From Sediminibacterium sp. (GTDB taxonomy: Bacteria > Bacteroidota > Bacteroidia > Chitinophagales > Chitinophagaceae), in assembly GCA_007280515.1 (NCBI GenBank), contig QYPL01000002.1:62001-126000 (forward strand): 64,000 nt of DNA, written 5' to 3'. A program made the translations under genes and the position numbers. Of the stretch, positions 17,887-27,577 are shown in pieces. Position 1 is the first letter of the stretch; each line of letters opens with the position of its first letter. The notes below the pieces were generated by a model, which had not been told where the DNA came from, made no database searches, and saw nothing but the letters and a program-made list of their open reading frames with translations.

Positions 17887-19371
17887 TTAATAACCAGCGT
17901 TTTGAGTAACGTTAGGATTTACTAAAATTTCATCGTTAGGAATTGGGAAAAGTAAGTTTGTATTTCCTGGAGCAACAGTTATTTTAGTAGTAATAGTATT
18001 GGAAGCGTCTTGACCTTGTGACTTCACGAATGTGTAACCCATTCTTGTTAAATCCCAGAATCTGTAACCTTCAAATGCAAACTCTTTAGCACGCTCGTCT
18101 AAGATATCTGTTAACACTTGAGCACCATTGCTAGCATATACTGCGCTAGGATCTCTATTCACTACAAACTTGTTTAAAGTGACATTCGCATTTGTAATGT
18201 CACCTAAGTTATAATAAGCTTCCGCTAAAATTAAATAGGCTTCAGAGAAACGAACTACTTTAACGTCATCTAAGTTTACGTTATCAATTGGATATTTTGC
18301 AACATAATGCGCCGTACCTAATTGACCCGATCTTACTTCTGGGCTAATTAAACCTTTTCTTGTATCTGTTGCACTGTATGAATCGTAGAAAGATTTAGTA
18401 GCTAACATATCCCCATAAGCTCCACCACCTGGCTTGCCAATTAAAAATACCGCTAAGGTACCATCACCTACTTGATTGTTCGCATCACTTGTTACTTCAA
18501 ACATGGTTTCTACCTTACCTGTTAAAGGTGCAGCGCCTTTCCAATAAGATATTACGTTAGAGCTAGTCACTAAACTGAAGCCGCTATTCGCGATAACATC
18601 AAGAGCTGTTGCTTTAGCATTGGCCCAATCTCCTTTATGTTGGTATACTCTTGCTAAAACAGTTTCAGCAGCGTACTTAGTCATAAATGAAGAGTTTAAG
18701 GATCTAGATTTTGCAGTCAATGTAAAGTTCATTGTTTGACCTTGATTGAATTTTGCTAAAGAAATAGCCTTTGTTAAATCGGCAATGACTTGTGCATATA
18801 CTTCAGCTACTGTATTTCTTGCAGGTTTTGAATTCACATCAAATTTAGTTACAATGGGAATACCTGCACTTGATGGAGCAGTTGTGTAAGGTAAGCCAAA
18901 GTTTCTGACTAAATCAAAATAAACCAAACCTCTGATAGCATAAGCTTCAGACATTAATTGACTTATGTTGGGATTAGCAGCTGGGTCTAAACCCGCATTA
19001 ATAATAAAGTTAGCATTCTTGATTGCATTATACCCATTAAACCAAATAGCGGAGGCATAACCATCTGTTTTGGTGAAATTATATAAATTGAATGAAAGAT
19101 ATCTTCCTGAATTTGCAGAAGATAAGAAACATTTGTCTGCCATTAAATCGCCTTTGATGGCAAAAGTTCTACCATAAAAATCGGTAGCTCTTAAAGAAGC
19201 GTATAAGCCAGTCAATGCTGTACTCATGTCATCTTCCGTTTTAATAGCCTCTGATAATACTACAGAGTTGAAAGGCTTTTGATCTAAAAATGTTTTTGAG
19301 CAACCAAATAGCATGGCTATGGTCCCAATTGCTAAGAACATTTTAGTGATTTTGTTGAAATTATTTTTCAT
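17887..19371 (-). CDS. SusD/RagB family nutrient-binding outer-membrane lipoprotein (second pair)
   Basis: A 494-residue SusD homologue with lipobox LFGC (Cys24), the ISQLMSEAYAIRGLVYFDLV helix, the VVRFSEAYLILAEAYYNLGD helix and the terminal DERAKEFAFEGYRFWDLTR / LLFPIPNDEILVNPNVTQ signature. The gap to its SusC partner is 28 bases, the same as in the first pair, and both SusD proteins share the order ATKSFYDSYSATDTRKGL / CSTDLYNLFETADIRKSL, so the pairs look like diverged duplicates. It presents ligand at the cell surface. The ligand is unknown; the amidase gene upstream is the only enzyme in the neighbourhood. Confidence 0.95.
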   Translation of the reverse strand: MKNNFNKITKMFLAIGTIAMLFGCSKTFLDQKPFNSVVLSEAIKTEDDMSTALTGLYASLRATDFYGRTFAIKGDLMADKCFLSSANSGRYLSFNLYNFTKTDGYASAIWFNGYNAIKNANFIINAGLDPAANPNISQLMSEAYAIRGLVYFDLVRNFGLPYTTAPSSAGIPIVTKFDVNSKPARNTVAEVYAQVIADLTKAISLAKFNQGQTMNFTLTAKSRSLNSSFMTKYAAETVLARVYQHKGDWANAKATALDVIANSGFSLVTSSNVISYWKGAAPLTGKVETMFEVTSDANNQVGDGTLAVFLIGKPGGGAYGDMLATKSFYDSYSATDTRKGLISPEVRSGQLGTAHYVAKYPIDNVNLDDVKVVRFSEAYLILAEAYYNLGDITNANVTLNKFVVNRDPSAVYASNGAQVLTDILDERAKEFAFEGYRFWDLTRMGYTFVKSQGQDASNTITTKITVAPGNTNLLFPIPNDEILVNPNVTQNAGY

Positions 19372-19399
19372 ATAAAAAATATTAAATAGTTGTTGTTAA

Positions 19400-22300
19400 T
19401 TAAAAGTTTACACTTAATCCAAAAGTGACAGACTTAGAAGGTAAAACTTGTTGACCGTTATTACCTGTAATACCTTGTTCTGGATCACTTAAGATGATAT
19501 CTGCATATGTTTTAGTAAATATATTCGTTCCACGTGCATAAATGTTAATACCATTAATATGGAATTTATCAAGCACCGCTTTATTATTGTACTTATAAGA
19601 CAACTGTATATTTCTTAAACGAACATAATCGCCTTTATACAAGGTGCGATCCGACCCTGTTGAACCTGTTCTTCCATCAGCGTTTAACCATTTAGGAACG
19701 GTTGTAATGTCCCCTGGTTTTTGCCAACGCGTTAGGTTAATAGCATATTTACCTCTTGTTGGATATTGACCATCCATTGCATATTGTTGAGCAGACTCAT
19801 TGAAGTAGTTACCAAAGTTATAGTAGAAGTCAAATGCGAAAGTAAAAGCCTTGTAATTGAAAGTGTTACCTAAGCTACCATAGTATTTAGGATCGGCTTG
19901 TTTACCCACTAAAAATAAATTTGCTTTTGTTTTAACACTTGTAGAACCAATTTGCGTACTATCTATATACCACATTGGATCTCCAGTATTAATATTCACC
20001 CCAGCATACCCTCTTGTATAGAAACTATAGAAAGGTTGACCCACTCTTAATAAATAAGCACCGTTTAACTGATCACCTGAAGGAAGGCGGGTAACTTTGT
20101 TTTTGTTAGCAGTATAGCTAGCATTGATTTCCCAAGAGAAATCTTTTACTTTAATAGGTACTAAGTTTACGCTAATCTCTAAACCAGAGTTTTGCATGCT
20201 ACCTACGTTATTAATATAACCAGTGAAACCAGTGGTACGAGATAAGTTTTGGTTTAATAAAGCGCCTTCTGTATTACGTTTATAAACGTCCACGTTTAAA
20301 TTAATTCTATTATCAAAGAAGCTGATATTGGTTCCAATATCGGCTTGGTTGTTTTTCTCCCAAGTTAAACTCTCATTACCAATATTATTGAAAGTACCAC
20401 CTGCTACTCCATTGTAGTTATATCCAAAAGCGTAAGAAGGTCTCCATGTGTAGTTACCAATTTCGGCATTACCATTGGTACCATAACTTGCATGAATTTT
20501 AAATGCAGAAATAGTTTTATTATTTTGCATAAATGGTTCAGCTAATACATTCCAAGAAGTACCCACTGACCAGAAATTACCCCAAGGATTGTTTACACCA
20601 AATCTTGAAGATCCATCACGACGGAAACTTCCATATAAAGTATACTTATCTAATAAACTTACAGTAGCATTCGTGAAATAACCTTGGAAGGTATAATCAG
20701 AACCAACTGACTTACCGTTAGTAGAAGTAGCCGCGTTCGTTGAATAGTATAAATCTGTTCTTGGAGGGAAACCAGTTACATCACCAATTTGTCTGTAAGT
20801 GGCACTCTTGATGGCCTCTTGTCCTAATTTAAAGTCGGCATAAAAACGCTTTGCTTTATTAAAATCATAATGATAGTCTAATTGATTAATCAAATCTGTT
20901 AAGAAAGCTCTTGTAACAATTGAAACACCTTCTCCAGAGGCGCCTGAGTTGTCACCATGGAAGGGGTTATTAAATTGATACTCTTCGTTCAAAGTATATT
21001 GCATATTGATTGTCGTAGAAAATTTCAAACCTGGTAAGATTTTATATTCTACATTTTGATTGGCAATAGCGTTCAATCCTTTTAACCATCTTTTATCGTT
21101 TTGAGCAATATATAGAGGATTATAGTGACCTGGGAAACCTAAGTTATCAGAGCTAATATTCAAAGTACCATCTGGGTTATAAGGGTTTTGTGTAGGTCTT
21201 AATACATATGATACGTAAGCAGGGTTACCAAAATATAAACCAGATCCACCCGGACCATCAGAAGCTAATATTGAATTTTGTAAAGTACTACCTGCAGACA
21301 CTTTAGTAGTAAATGATAATTTATCATTTACATTATGTGTTACTTTAAGGTTTCCAGTCACTCTTTGGAAATCGGCTTTTAAAGAAGTACCATCTTGGAA
21401 GAAGTAACCAGCAGATGCAAAGAACTTAGTTTTTGCATCACCACCACTTGCAGAAATATTATATTGTTTTTGCGCACCTGGTTTAGTAATTAAATGGAAC
21501 CAATCAATAGCCACGCCATTACCATAGCCATAACTTGCTAAAGTAGCAGCAGCTGTAGCAGCTGATACACCTGAATTTGCTAAACCTTCTTTGTATAGTT
21601 GGAAGTAATCATTAACATCGACAGGATATCCTTGAGCTGGAGGTAAAATAGGTGTGTTCTGACCAACTTCAGTATCAAATCTGAACTGTGTTTTACCTGC
21701 TCTACCACTTTTTGTAGTAATTACGATAACACCATTCGCACCTCTTGAACCGTAGATAGAAGTTGCAGCGGCATCTTTTAAGATGTTTACGCTTTCAATA
21801 TCATCAGAGTTAATAGTAGCAAGTACGTTTGTACTTGGGTTAACACTGAAACCACCACCGTTACCGTTCGAAACGTCACCGTCGTTAATTTGAGCACCAT
21901 CCACTATATATAAAGGACGTGCACCACCGTATGAAAAAGAACCAACCCCTCTAATACGAATAGGTGTCACCGCACCTGGTTGACCAGTTGAAGAAGTTGC
22001 CTGTAATCCAGGAGCAGCTCCTTGCAACATTTGATCTAAAGAGGCGAATGGTTTGTTTTCAATTTTTGTCATATCCACTTTAGAGATAGAGGCGGTCACA
22101 TTTGATCTTTTTTGTGTACCATAACCTACTACTACTACTTCCTCTAATTGTTGAGAAGAAGACTCTAACTGAATGGTAAAGTTTGTTTTTGTTCCAATAG
22201 AAACTTCAGCATCACTGTAGTTAATTGATTTTACTACAAGTGTTTTAGCTGTAGTTGGAACTGTTATTTTAAAAGAACCGTCGTCTCCTGTATTAGCACC

Positions 22301-22447
22301 AATTTTTGTGCCTTTTACAACTACTGATGCATTCGCAACAGCGACGCCCTTTAGGTCTGTTACTCTACCAGTTAACTGACGTGTTTGTGCAAAGGCACTT
22401 GTGATCGTCAATAAACCTAGAGTCAACATCAACATAAGTTTTTTCAT
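19400..22447 (-). CDS. SusC/RagA family TonB-linked outer-membrane importer (second pair)
   Basis: A 1015-residue SusC homologue with a signal peptide (cleavage near SAFAQT), a carboxypeptidase-regulatory-like domain (residues 22-100), the EEVVVVGYGTQKRSNVTASI box, the plug with the RIRGVGSFSYGGARPLYIVDG region, and a C-terminal barrel ending VTFGLSVNF. It shares long conserved blocks with the 14669-17662 paralogue (DDIESVNILKDAAATSIYGS against NDIESISVLKDAASQSIYGS). It starts the second SusC/SusD operon. The 194-base gap to the penicillin-acylase gene contains no clear terminator, so read-through from the amidase gene is possible. Confidence 0.96.
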   Translation of the reverse strand: MKKLMLMLTLGLLTITSAFAQTRQLTGRVTDLKGVAVANASVVVKGTKIGANTGDDGSFKITVPTTAKTLVVKSINYSDAEVSIGTKTNFTIQLESSSQQLEEVVVVGYGTQKRSNVTASISKVDMTKIENKPFASLDQMLQGAAPGLQATSSTGQPGAVTPIRIRGVGSFSYGGARPLYIVDGAQINDGDVSNGNGGGFSVNPSTNVLATINSDDIESVNILKDAAATSIYGSRGANGVIVITTKSGRAGKTQFRFDTEVGQNTPILPPAQGYPVDVNDYFQLYKEGLANSGVSAATAAATLASYGYGNGVAIDWFHLITKPGAQKQYNISASGGDAKTKFFASAGYFFQDGTSLKADFQRVTGNLKVTHNVNDKLSFTTKVSAGSTLQNSILASDGPGGSGLYFGNPAYVSYVLRPTQNPYNPDGTLNISSDNLGFPGHYNPLYIAQNDKRWLKGLNAIANQNVEYKILPGLKFSTTINMQYTLNEEYQFNNPFHGDNSGASGEGVSIVTRAFLTDLINQLDYHYDFNKAKRFYADFKLGQEAIKSATYRQIGDVTGFPPRTDLYYSTNAATSTNGKSVGSDYTFQGYFTNATVSLLDKYTLYGSFRRDGSSRFGVNNPWGNFWSVGTSWNVLAEPFMQNNKTISAFKIHASYGTNGNAEIGNYTWRPSYAFGYNYNGVAGGTFNNIGNESLTWEKNNQADIGTNISFFDNRINLNVDVYKRNTEGALLNQNLSRTTGFTGYINNVGSMQNSGLEISVNLVPIKVKDFSWEINASYTANKNKVTRLPSGDQLNGAYLLRVGQPFYSFYTRGYAGVNINTGDPMWYIDSTQIGSTSVKTKANLFLVGKQADPKYYGSLGNTFNYKAFTFAFDFYYNFGNYFNESAQQYAMDGQYPTRGKYAINLTRWQKPGDITTVPKWLNADGRTGSTGSDRTLYKGDYVRLRNIQLSYKYNNKAVLDKFHINGINIYARGTNIFTKTYADIILSDPEQGITGNNGQQVLPSKSVTFGLSVNF

Positions 22448-22641
22448 ATTTCAAATTTAGAATGTGAAATTAATGCATATTGGAATATATTAACAATTTG
22501 TTAAAGTTTATTCTAAAAAAATTAAGGATTTTCGCAGTATTTGAACCTATTTAATAAACAAAACAAGTGTAGTGTATTGAATATAAATATGTTACGAAAA
22601 AATACGCAGAATGATTTTCTCAACTATTTTAGAGCTGTTTT

Positions 22642-25080
22642 TTAAGGCCTAGCTGCCCATTTTTCTACTGTCGTTTTCTCAATGAATGCCCTTGAGTAAT
22701 AGGATGGGAAATAAGCATCATTAGCCCAAGTAGAGAAAAGATTGCGGTAGAAGGGGCTATTGCTATCCCCTGACTGTCCAGGTGTATTGATTATCAATGT
22801 TTTATCCCAGTCTCGGGTATCCATTAATATTCGAAAACTAGCCCCACTTACTTGGTTATCGGCACCACCGGTCGATCCCGGTGTTTGGCCATAACCCCCT
22901 CTTGGAAGCGGACCTATGTTTAATTTGGCTTTTAAAGCAGGACTTACCAAATTGGCTAAGGGGTGTTCAAAATAAATATGCTTGTATTTTTCTTGACCAT
23001 AGTTCCAAGCACTCATTTCAGTTCCTAATTTATTTTTTAAATTTTGAATGGCTACTTCAAATGCTTTTTTCAGAAAGGCATCTCTATTATTTATGGCGAT
23101 GGCTGCATCTGCTCCAAAATAATTTAAAGGATTTTCTAAACGCTCAATTACTTTTTTTAATTGCAAATTAATCCAGGGTTTAATTTCATCAGGTACAAAA
23201 TATTTTTGTGCAGCAATAGATAATTGTTTTTCCCAGCCCACATAAATTCCTGCGGCAATACTATTTTTATCTAAAACAAAATTCCAGTTCATTAAATATT
23301 GTTTCGCTGCATTCGAAAAAGAATCTTCAAAATTTATTTTTTCAAGTAGGGGTAAAATGGTACTTGCAGGTATAGAAAAATAATCGGTTTGTAATTTTCC
23401 CATATCCTCCATACTAATATTATTTTTTTCCGTTAATACTTTATTTATTCTATCTCCTCTATAGGGATCGGCCCAGGTATAGCCTACTGCATCCCAATGT
23501 TCATAAGTATCTGGAGTCACATGCTGATTCGCTGTAGCAAAAAAATCTTTACTAGGATTCAGTAAATGGGGTCGCTCTTTTATAGGTAAATAACCCGACC
23601 ATTCATACCTGCCATCACCAGGTATAGGAACATAGCCACTGAAATTTTTTCGAATAGGAATAATGCCCACTGCCTGCCAACCAATATTTCCTTTTTTATC
23701 GGCCCATATCATATTCTCTCCAGGTATATGACTATAGGCACAAGCTTCTCTAAAACTTTCCCAACTATTTGCTTGATCAATTCTTAAAGAGGCTAAATAA
23801 GGTGCACCGCCTGCTTCCATCCATGCACATTTAACTGCGTAGGCTTTATTGTTTATAGAATCAATAAAAGTAACCGGGCCATGTACTGTATAATTTAATT
23901 GTACCGTTTGTGTAGGGGCATTTTTTATTTTTATATTTTCTGTAACAGTTTTCATTTTGACCCACTGCCCTTTATACCAATATTCATCTTTATGTAAGGG
24001 ATTAATATTGTACACATATAGGTCTTCTCCATCGGTTTCATAAATGGTTAAACCCCAAGCGCCAAATTCATTATGCCCTATGGAAACCCCTGGTATCTCT
24101 GGCTCTCCACCGCCTACCACATTCCAACCGGGTGCCACCAAATGCACTATATAACGAAGTGAAGGCACTGCAATTTTTCGGTGTGGGTCGTTGGCAAGCA
24201 TGGGAAAACCACTAGCCGTTTTACGCCCACTAATAATCCAGTTATTACTACCTTCCATTTCTTGTTCAGGCAAATAATCGGTGAGCTGTTTTCTTTTATT
24301 TAAAATATCTAATGCCGATACATCGTCTTCATCATGTTCACTAATATCTGATTTAGTAAATTCTACTTCTGTTCTGTAAGCATTATATAATGCTAAAATA
24401 TCTGCTTTCAATAAATCGCCTCTAATAGCCGTGTCTAATTTTAAGTTGGGGTCTTTAGGATGAAACCAAATTAATTCTTTTACTTTTTTCTCACCCACTG
24501 CAGCTACTGCTCTTCCTATATTTAATTCCTGTGTAATATTGCCAAGTAAGCCCTGATGTCTTGATATAACAATTTCAGCTGTCCATTTTGCGGGACGAAT
24601 TTTTAAAATTTTAAATTCAATAGGAAGTAGGGCTGGCTTAGCGTTCACCTCTGTGATATAACTATTCACACCATCTACATAGGCTTGAATAATGGCTTGA
24701 CCATGCTCATGATAATGCCCTAATTCTTTTTCTAAGTTTCCTCTAAATTTAAATAAGCGAGTGCCTATATCTCTTTTCAATTCTCTTGCTCCTAAAATTT
24801 CTGCTACTGTGCCTGTGGCTTGTCTGCGCCAAATTTCAAATTGAAATAATCTATCTTTTGCTGCACAATACCCTTGAGTAAAAAATAAATCATGTTCATT
24901 GTTTGCGTAAATATGATTCACTCCCCACTGATCTCTTAGTACTTCTACTTTTTCTTTTAAACCTTTTAATTGTAATGTATTTTTTTCTTGCGCTTGTAGG
25001 CTAATGCTATTAGAAAAAATTAAGCAAGTAGTAAAAACAAATGAAAAAAAGAAGGAGGGCTTTTGAAAATGATATTGCAT
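22642..25080 (-). CDS. penicillin acylase family Ntn-hydrolase
   Basis: An 812-residue exported precursor of the penicillin G acylase/AHL acylase/aculeacin acylase family. A signal peptide is followed by the alpha chain (EVLRDQWGVNHIYANNEHD to about residue 250), a spacer, and the beta chain that begins at the autocatalytic nucleophile Ser278 in EGSNNWIISG; LANDPHRKIAVPSLRY follows, as in the family. It cleaves amide bonds of acylated amino acids, homoserine lactones or related compounds in the periplasm. It lies upstream of the second SusC/SusD pair on the same strand, so it may process what those proteins import. The exact acyl donor cannot be predicted. Confidence 0.92.
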   Translation of the reverse strand: MQYHFQKPSFFFSFVFTTCLIFSNSISLQAQEKNTLQLKGLKEKVEVLRDQWGVNHIYANNEHDLFFTQGYCAAKDRLFQFEIWRRQATGTVAEILGARELKRDIGTRLFKFRGNLEKELGHYHEHGQAIIQAYVDGVNSYITEVNAKPALLPIEFKILKIRPAKWTAEIVISRHQGLLGNITQELNIGRAVAAVGEKKVKELIWFHPKDPNLKLDTAIRGDLLKADILALYNAYRTEVEFTKSDISEHDEDDVSALDILNKRKQLTDYLPEQEMEGSNNWIISGRKTASGFPMLANDPHRKIAVPSLRYIVHLVAPGWNVVGGGEPEIPGVSIGHNEFGAWGLTIYETDGEDLYVYNINPLHKDEYWYKGQWVKMKTVTENIKIKNAPTQTVQLNYTVHGPVTFIDSINNKAYAVKCAWMEAGGAPYLASLRIDQANSWESFREACAYSHIPGENMIWADKKGNIGWQAVGIIPIRKNFSGYVPIPGDGRYEWSGYLPIKERPHLLNPSKDFFATANQHVTPDTYEHWDAVGYTWADPYRGDRINKVLTEKNNISMEDMGKLQTDYFSIPASTILPLLEKINFEDSFSNAAKQYLMNWNFVLDKNSIAAGIYVGWEKQLSIAAQKYFVPDEIKPWINLQLKKVIERLENPLNYFGADAAIAINNRDAFLKKAFEVAIQNLKNKLGTEMSAWNYGQEKYKHIYFEHPLANLVSPALKAKLNIGPLPRGGYGQTPGSTGGADNQVSGASFRILMDTRDWDKTLIINTPGQSGDSNSPFYRNLFSTWANDAYFPSYYSRAFIEKTTVEKWAARP

Positions 25081-25192
25081 AGCTATTAATTTAATGGACT
25101 CAATGACCCTTTAAATTAAGCAAAAACCCTTGCAAAACGCAGTGCAGCCTTAATTATTAGTAAAGAGGAAAGTTTCAGTATGAATGAAAAAC

Positions 25193-26617
25193 TTATAAAA
25201 GAAGGGTTTTAGGGATAGAGTAGTCGGTGGTTTTAAATTGACCCGATTCTTTTAGTTCTTTATAGCCTCCTTTAATATCAATTAAATGATCAAAGCCGCG
25301 GGCTTTTAAAATAGAGATAAAAATCATGGACCTATACCCACCTTGACAATGCACATAATAAGTTTGATTTTTATCAATAGCTACCATACTATCATTGATA
25401 AAATCTAAGGGCGCGTTTTGCACACCTTCAATATGTTCGCTACTAAACTCCGATGCTTTACGCACATCTAAAAATTTTATACTGCTGTCTTTTGCTTTTA
25501 AGGAAGCTAGAGCTACTGCATCTATAGAAATGATATGGTCAATTTCTTTGCCCGATTTTTCCCAGGCTTCAAATCCATTTTCTAAAAACCCAATCGTATA
25601 ATCATAGCCCACACGCGCTAGTCTAGTAATTACTTCTGCTTCTCTTCCTTTATCTGCCACTAATAAAATTTCTTGTTTAATATCGGGAATCATGGCACCT
25701 ACCCAAGGAGCAAAACTTCCATCAATGCCAATATTAATTGAATTAGGAATAAAGCCTTTTGCAAAAACTTGAGGGTCTCTAGTATCTAATATAAGGGCAC
25801 CCGTTTCATTCGCAGCTGTCTCAAAGGCAGCAGGACTCATTGCATGTTGTCCTCTCTCTAAAACTTTATCAATACTATCATAGCCTTCAATATTCATCAT
25901 TACATTCAATGGGAAATAAGCAGGAGGCGCCACTAAGCCATCTAATACGGCTGTTACAAATTCTTCTTTAGACATGTCTAAAGCTAATGCATAATTAGTT
26001 TGCTTTTGATTGCCCAAGGTATCCTGTGTTTCTTTACTCATCTTTTTACCACAAGCACTGCCTGCTCCATGAGCAGGATAAATAATTACATCATCAGGTA
26101 AAGTCATTATTTTATTTCTTAAAGAATCGTATAAGTAACCAGCCAAAATTTCTTGGGTTAAATCTGATTTTATTTTTTGTGCTAAATCGGGACGGCCCAC
26201 ATCTCCAATAAATAATGTATCTCCACTAAATAAAGCTACTTGCTTACCCACTTCATTGATTAATAAATAACAAGTGCTTTCCATGGTATGACCTGGTGTA
26301 TGCAAAACCTTAATAGTAAGCTTACCCAATTTAATTTCTTCTCCATCCTTAGCACTATGAAAATCAAAAGAGGGTGCTGCATTGGGTCCATAGACTATGG
26401 TGGCAGCGGTTTTTTTAGCAAGGTCTAAATGACCTGAAACAAAATCGGCATGAAAATGTGTTTCTAAAACATATTTTATTTTTGCTTTGTCTAAAGCTGC
26501 TTTTTGAATATAAGGTTCCACCTCTCTGAGTGGATCAATAATGGCCACTTCTCCCTCACTCATTATATAATAGGCCCCTTGTGCTAAACAGCCCGTATAT
26601 ATTTGTTCTAGTTTCAT
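25193..26617 (-). CDS. CstB-like persulfide dioxygenase-rhodanese fusion
   Basis: A 474-residue cytoplasmic protein with three parts. The N-terminal metallo-beta-lactamase domain (1-250) has the iron-binding motif HFHADFVSGH (His54, His56, Asp58, His63), HTPGHTMES, FSGDTLFIGDVGRPD and YPAHGAGSACGK, as in ETHE1-type persulfide dioxygenases. A first rhodanese domain (about 260-360) lacks the catalytic Cys: its loop reads ADKGRE. The second (about 370-470) has the intact loop HCQGGYRS with Cys424. This is the same order as staphylococcal CstB, which oxidises low-molecular-weight persulfides to thiosulfate. The divergent neighbour encodes a TauE permease, also part of cst-type loci. Sulfide/persulfide detoxification is well supported. 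Confidence 0.9.
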   Translation of the reverse strand: MKLEQIYTGCLAQGAYYIMSEGEVAIIDPLREVEPYIQKAALDKAKIKYVLETHFHADFVSGHLDLAKKTAATIVYGPNAAPSFDFHSAKDGEEIKLGKLTIKVLHTPGHTMESTCYLLINEVGKQVALFSGDTLFIGDVGRPDLAQKIKSDLTQEILAGYLYDSLRNKIMTLPDDVIIYPAHGAGSACGKKMSKETQDTLGNQKQTNYALALDMSKEEFVTAVLDGLVAPPAYFPLNVMMNIEGYDSIDKVLERGQHAMSPAAFETAANETGALILDTRDPQVFAKGFIPNSINIGIDGSFAPWVGAMIPDIKQEILLVADKGREAEVITRLARVGYDYTIGFLENGFEAWEKSGKEIDHIISIDAVALASLKAKDSSIKFLDVRKASEFSSEHIEGVQNAPLDFINDSMVAIDKNQTYYVHCQGGYRSMIFISILKARGFDHLIDIKGGYKELKESGQFKTTDYSIPKTLLL

Positions 26618-26669
26618 AAATATACTTTTTTATTCGAAGTCAAAGTTGCCACATAAAATTAGATATTAC

Positions 26670-26685
26670 AGTGATATGAATCACT
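26670..26685. promoter_or_regulatory. palindrome between the persulfide dioxygenase and tauE-like genes, Crp/Fnr-like
   Basis: AGTGAT-ATGA-ATCACT is a perfect dyad whose core, GTGA-N6-TCAC, equals the core of the Crp/Fnr consensus. A second dyad, TCACT-TTT-AGTGA, overlaps it at 26681-26693. It sits in the middle of the 156-base divergent spacer, so one regulator could control both genes. The regulator itself is not in the window. Confidence 0.5.
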
Positions 26686-26773
26686 TTTAGTGAAGAAAAT
26701 ATTAATTCGGGCTAAGTGACAAAAGCTAACTAAATTGTAAATCCTTTTAAGGAGTTTTACTAAAATTAAATAC

Positions 26774-27577
26774 ATGGAGCTGATAGGCTATGCTTTATCT
26801 ATACTTATTGGGGTTTCATTAGGCCTTATTGGCAGTGGCGGCTCTATTTTAACGGTACCCTTATTGGTTTACCTTTTCCATGTATCGCCCATTCTTGCCA
26901 CCACTTATTCCTTAGCCATTGTAGGGCTTAGTAGTATTGCAGGCGTCATTTCTAGATTAAAACAAAAATTGGTTGACTTTAAAACCATTTTTATTTTTGG
27001 TATACCCTCCATTATGGGTGTTTTCAGTTCTAGAAAATTGTTGTTACCCGCTATACCTGAACAAATTTATAATGGACCTGCTATGCTACTTACCAAAAGC
27101 CATTTTATAATGTTATTCTTTGCAACACTTATGTTGATTGCAGCATTGTCTATGATACTTGGGAAAAATAAAAAAGAAGAAGAAGGGGTTTTGCCTGTCT
27201 ATGGTTTTAGTTTAATGCTCGTAGGTTTTTGCGAAGGCTCATTGACAGGTATTGTAGGTGCCGGCGGCGGCTTTCTTATTATACCTGCACTCGTACTATT
27301 AGCAAAACTTCCCATGAAAAGGGCCATTGCTACTTCCTTGGTTATTATAAGTATAAAATCGTTGGTGGGTTTTACAGGAGACTTAATGCATACTTCTGTG
27401 GATTGGAGCTTTTTAGCTAAAATAATTTTATTAGCGACAACAGGAATTATAACGGGCAATTACTTAAATAAAAAAATGGAAGGGGCTAAACTTAAAAAAG
27501 GATTTGGCTATTTTGTTTTAGCAATGTCCTTAATTATTCTCATAGAACAGTTTTGCTTTTCTAATTTGATAAAGTAA
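26774..27577 (+). CDS. TauE/SafE family sulfite/sulfonate exporter-type permease
   Basis: A 267-residue inner-membrane protein with about eight helices and the two inverted glycine-rich repeats of the family: GLIGSGGSILTVPLL near residue 18 and GIVGAGGGFLIIPAL near residue 160. TauE/SafE proteins export sulfite, sulfoacetate or other sulfur anions; some are linked to thiosulfate. The divergent persulfide dioxygenase/rhodanese gene suggests removal of sulfite or thiosulfate generated by persulfide oxidation. The last 17 bases overlap the end of the convergent mutarotase gene, an unusually deep overlap for this window. Confidence 0.9.
   Translation: MELIGYALSILIGVSLGLIGSGGSILTVPLLVYLFHVSPILATTYSLAIVGLSSIAGVISRLKQKLVDFKTIFIFGIPSIMGVFSSRKLLLPAIPEQIYNGPAMLLTKSHFIMLFFATLMLIAALSMILGKNKKEEEGVLPVYGFSLMLVGFCEGSLTGIVGAGGGFLIIPALVLLAKLPMKRAIATSLVIISIKSLVGFTGDLMHTSVDWSFLAKIILLATTGIITGNYLNKKMEGAKLKKGFGYFVLAMSLIILIEQFCFSNLIK

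Noticed and set aside
22452-22459. TAnnTTTG-like box (TAAATTTG on the minus strand) just upstream of the second susC-like start
   Set aside because: It ends five bases before the ATG, so the transcript would be leaderless, and there is no TTG at the required spacing. Likely chance in AT-rich DNA.
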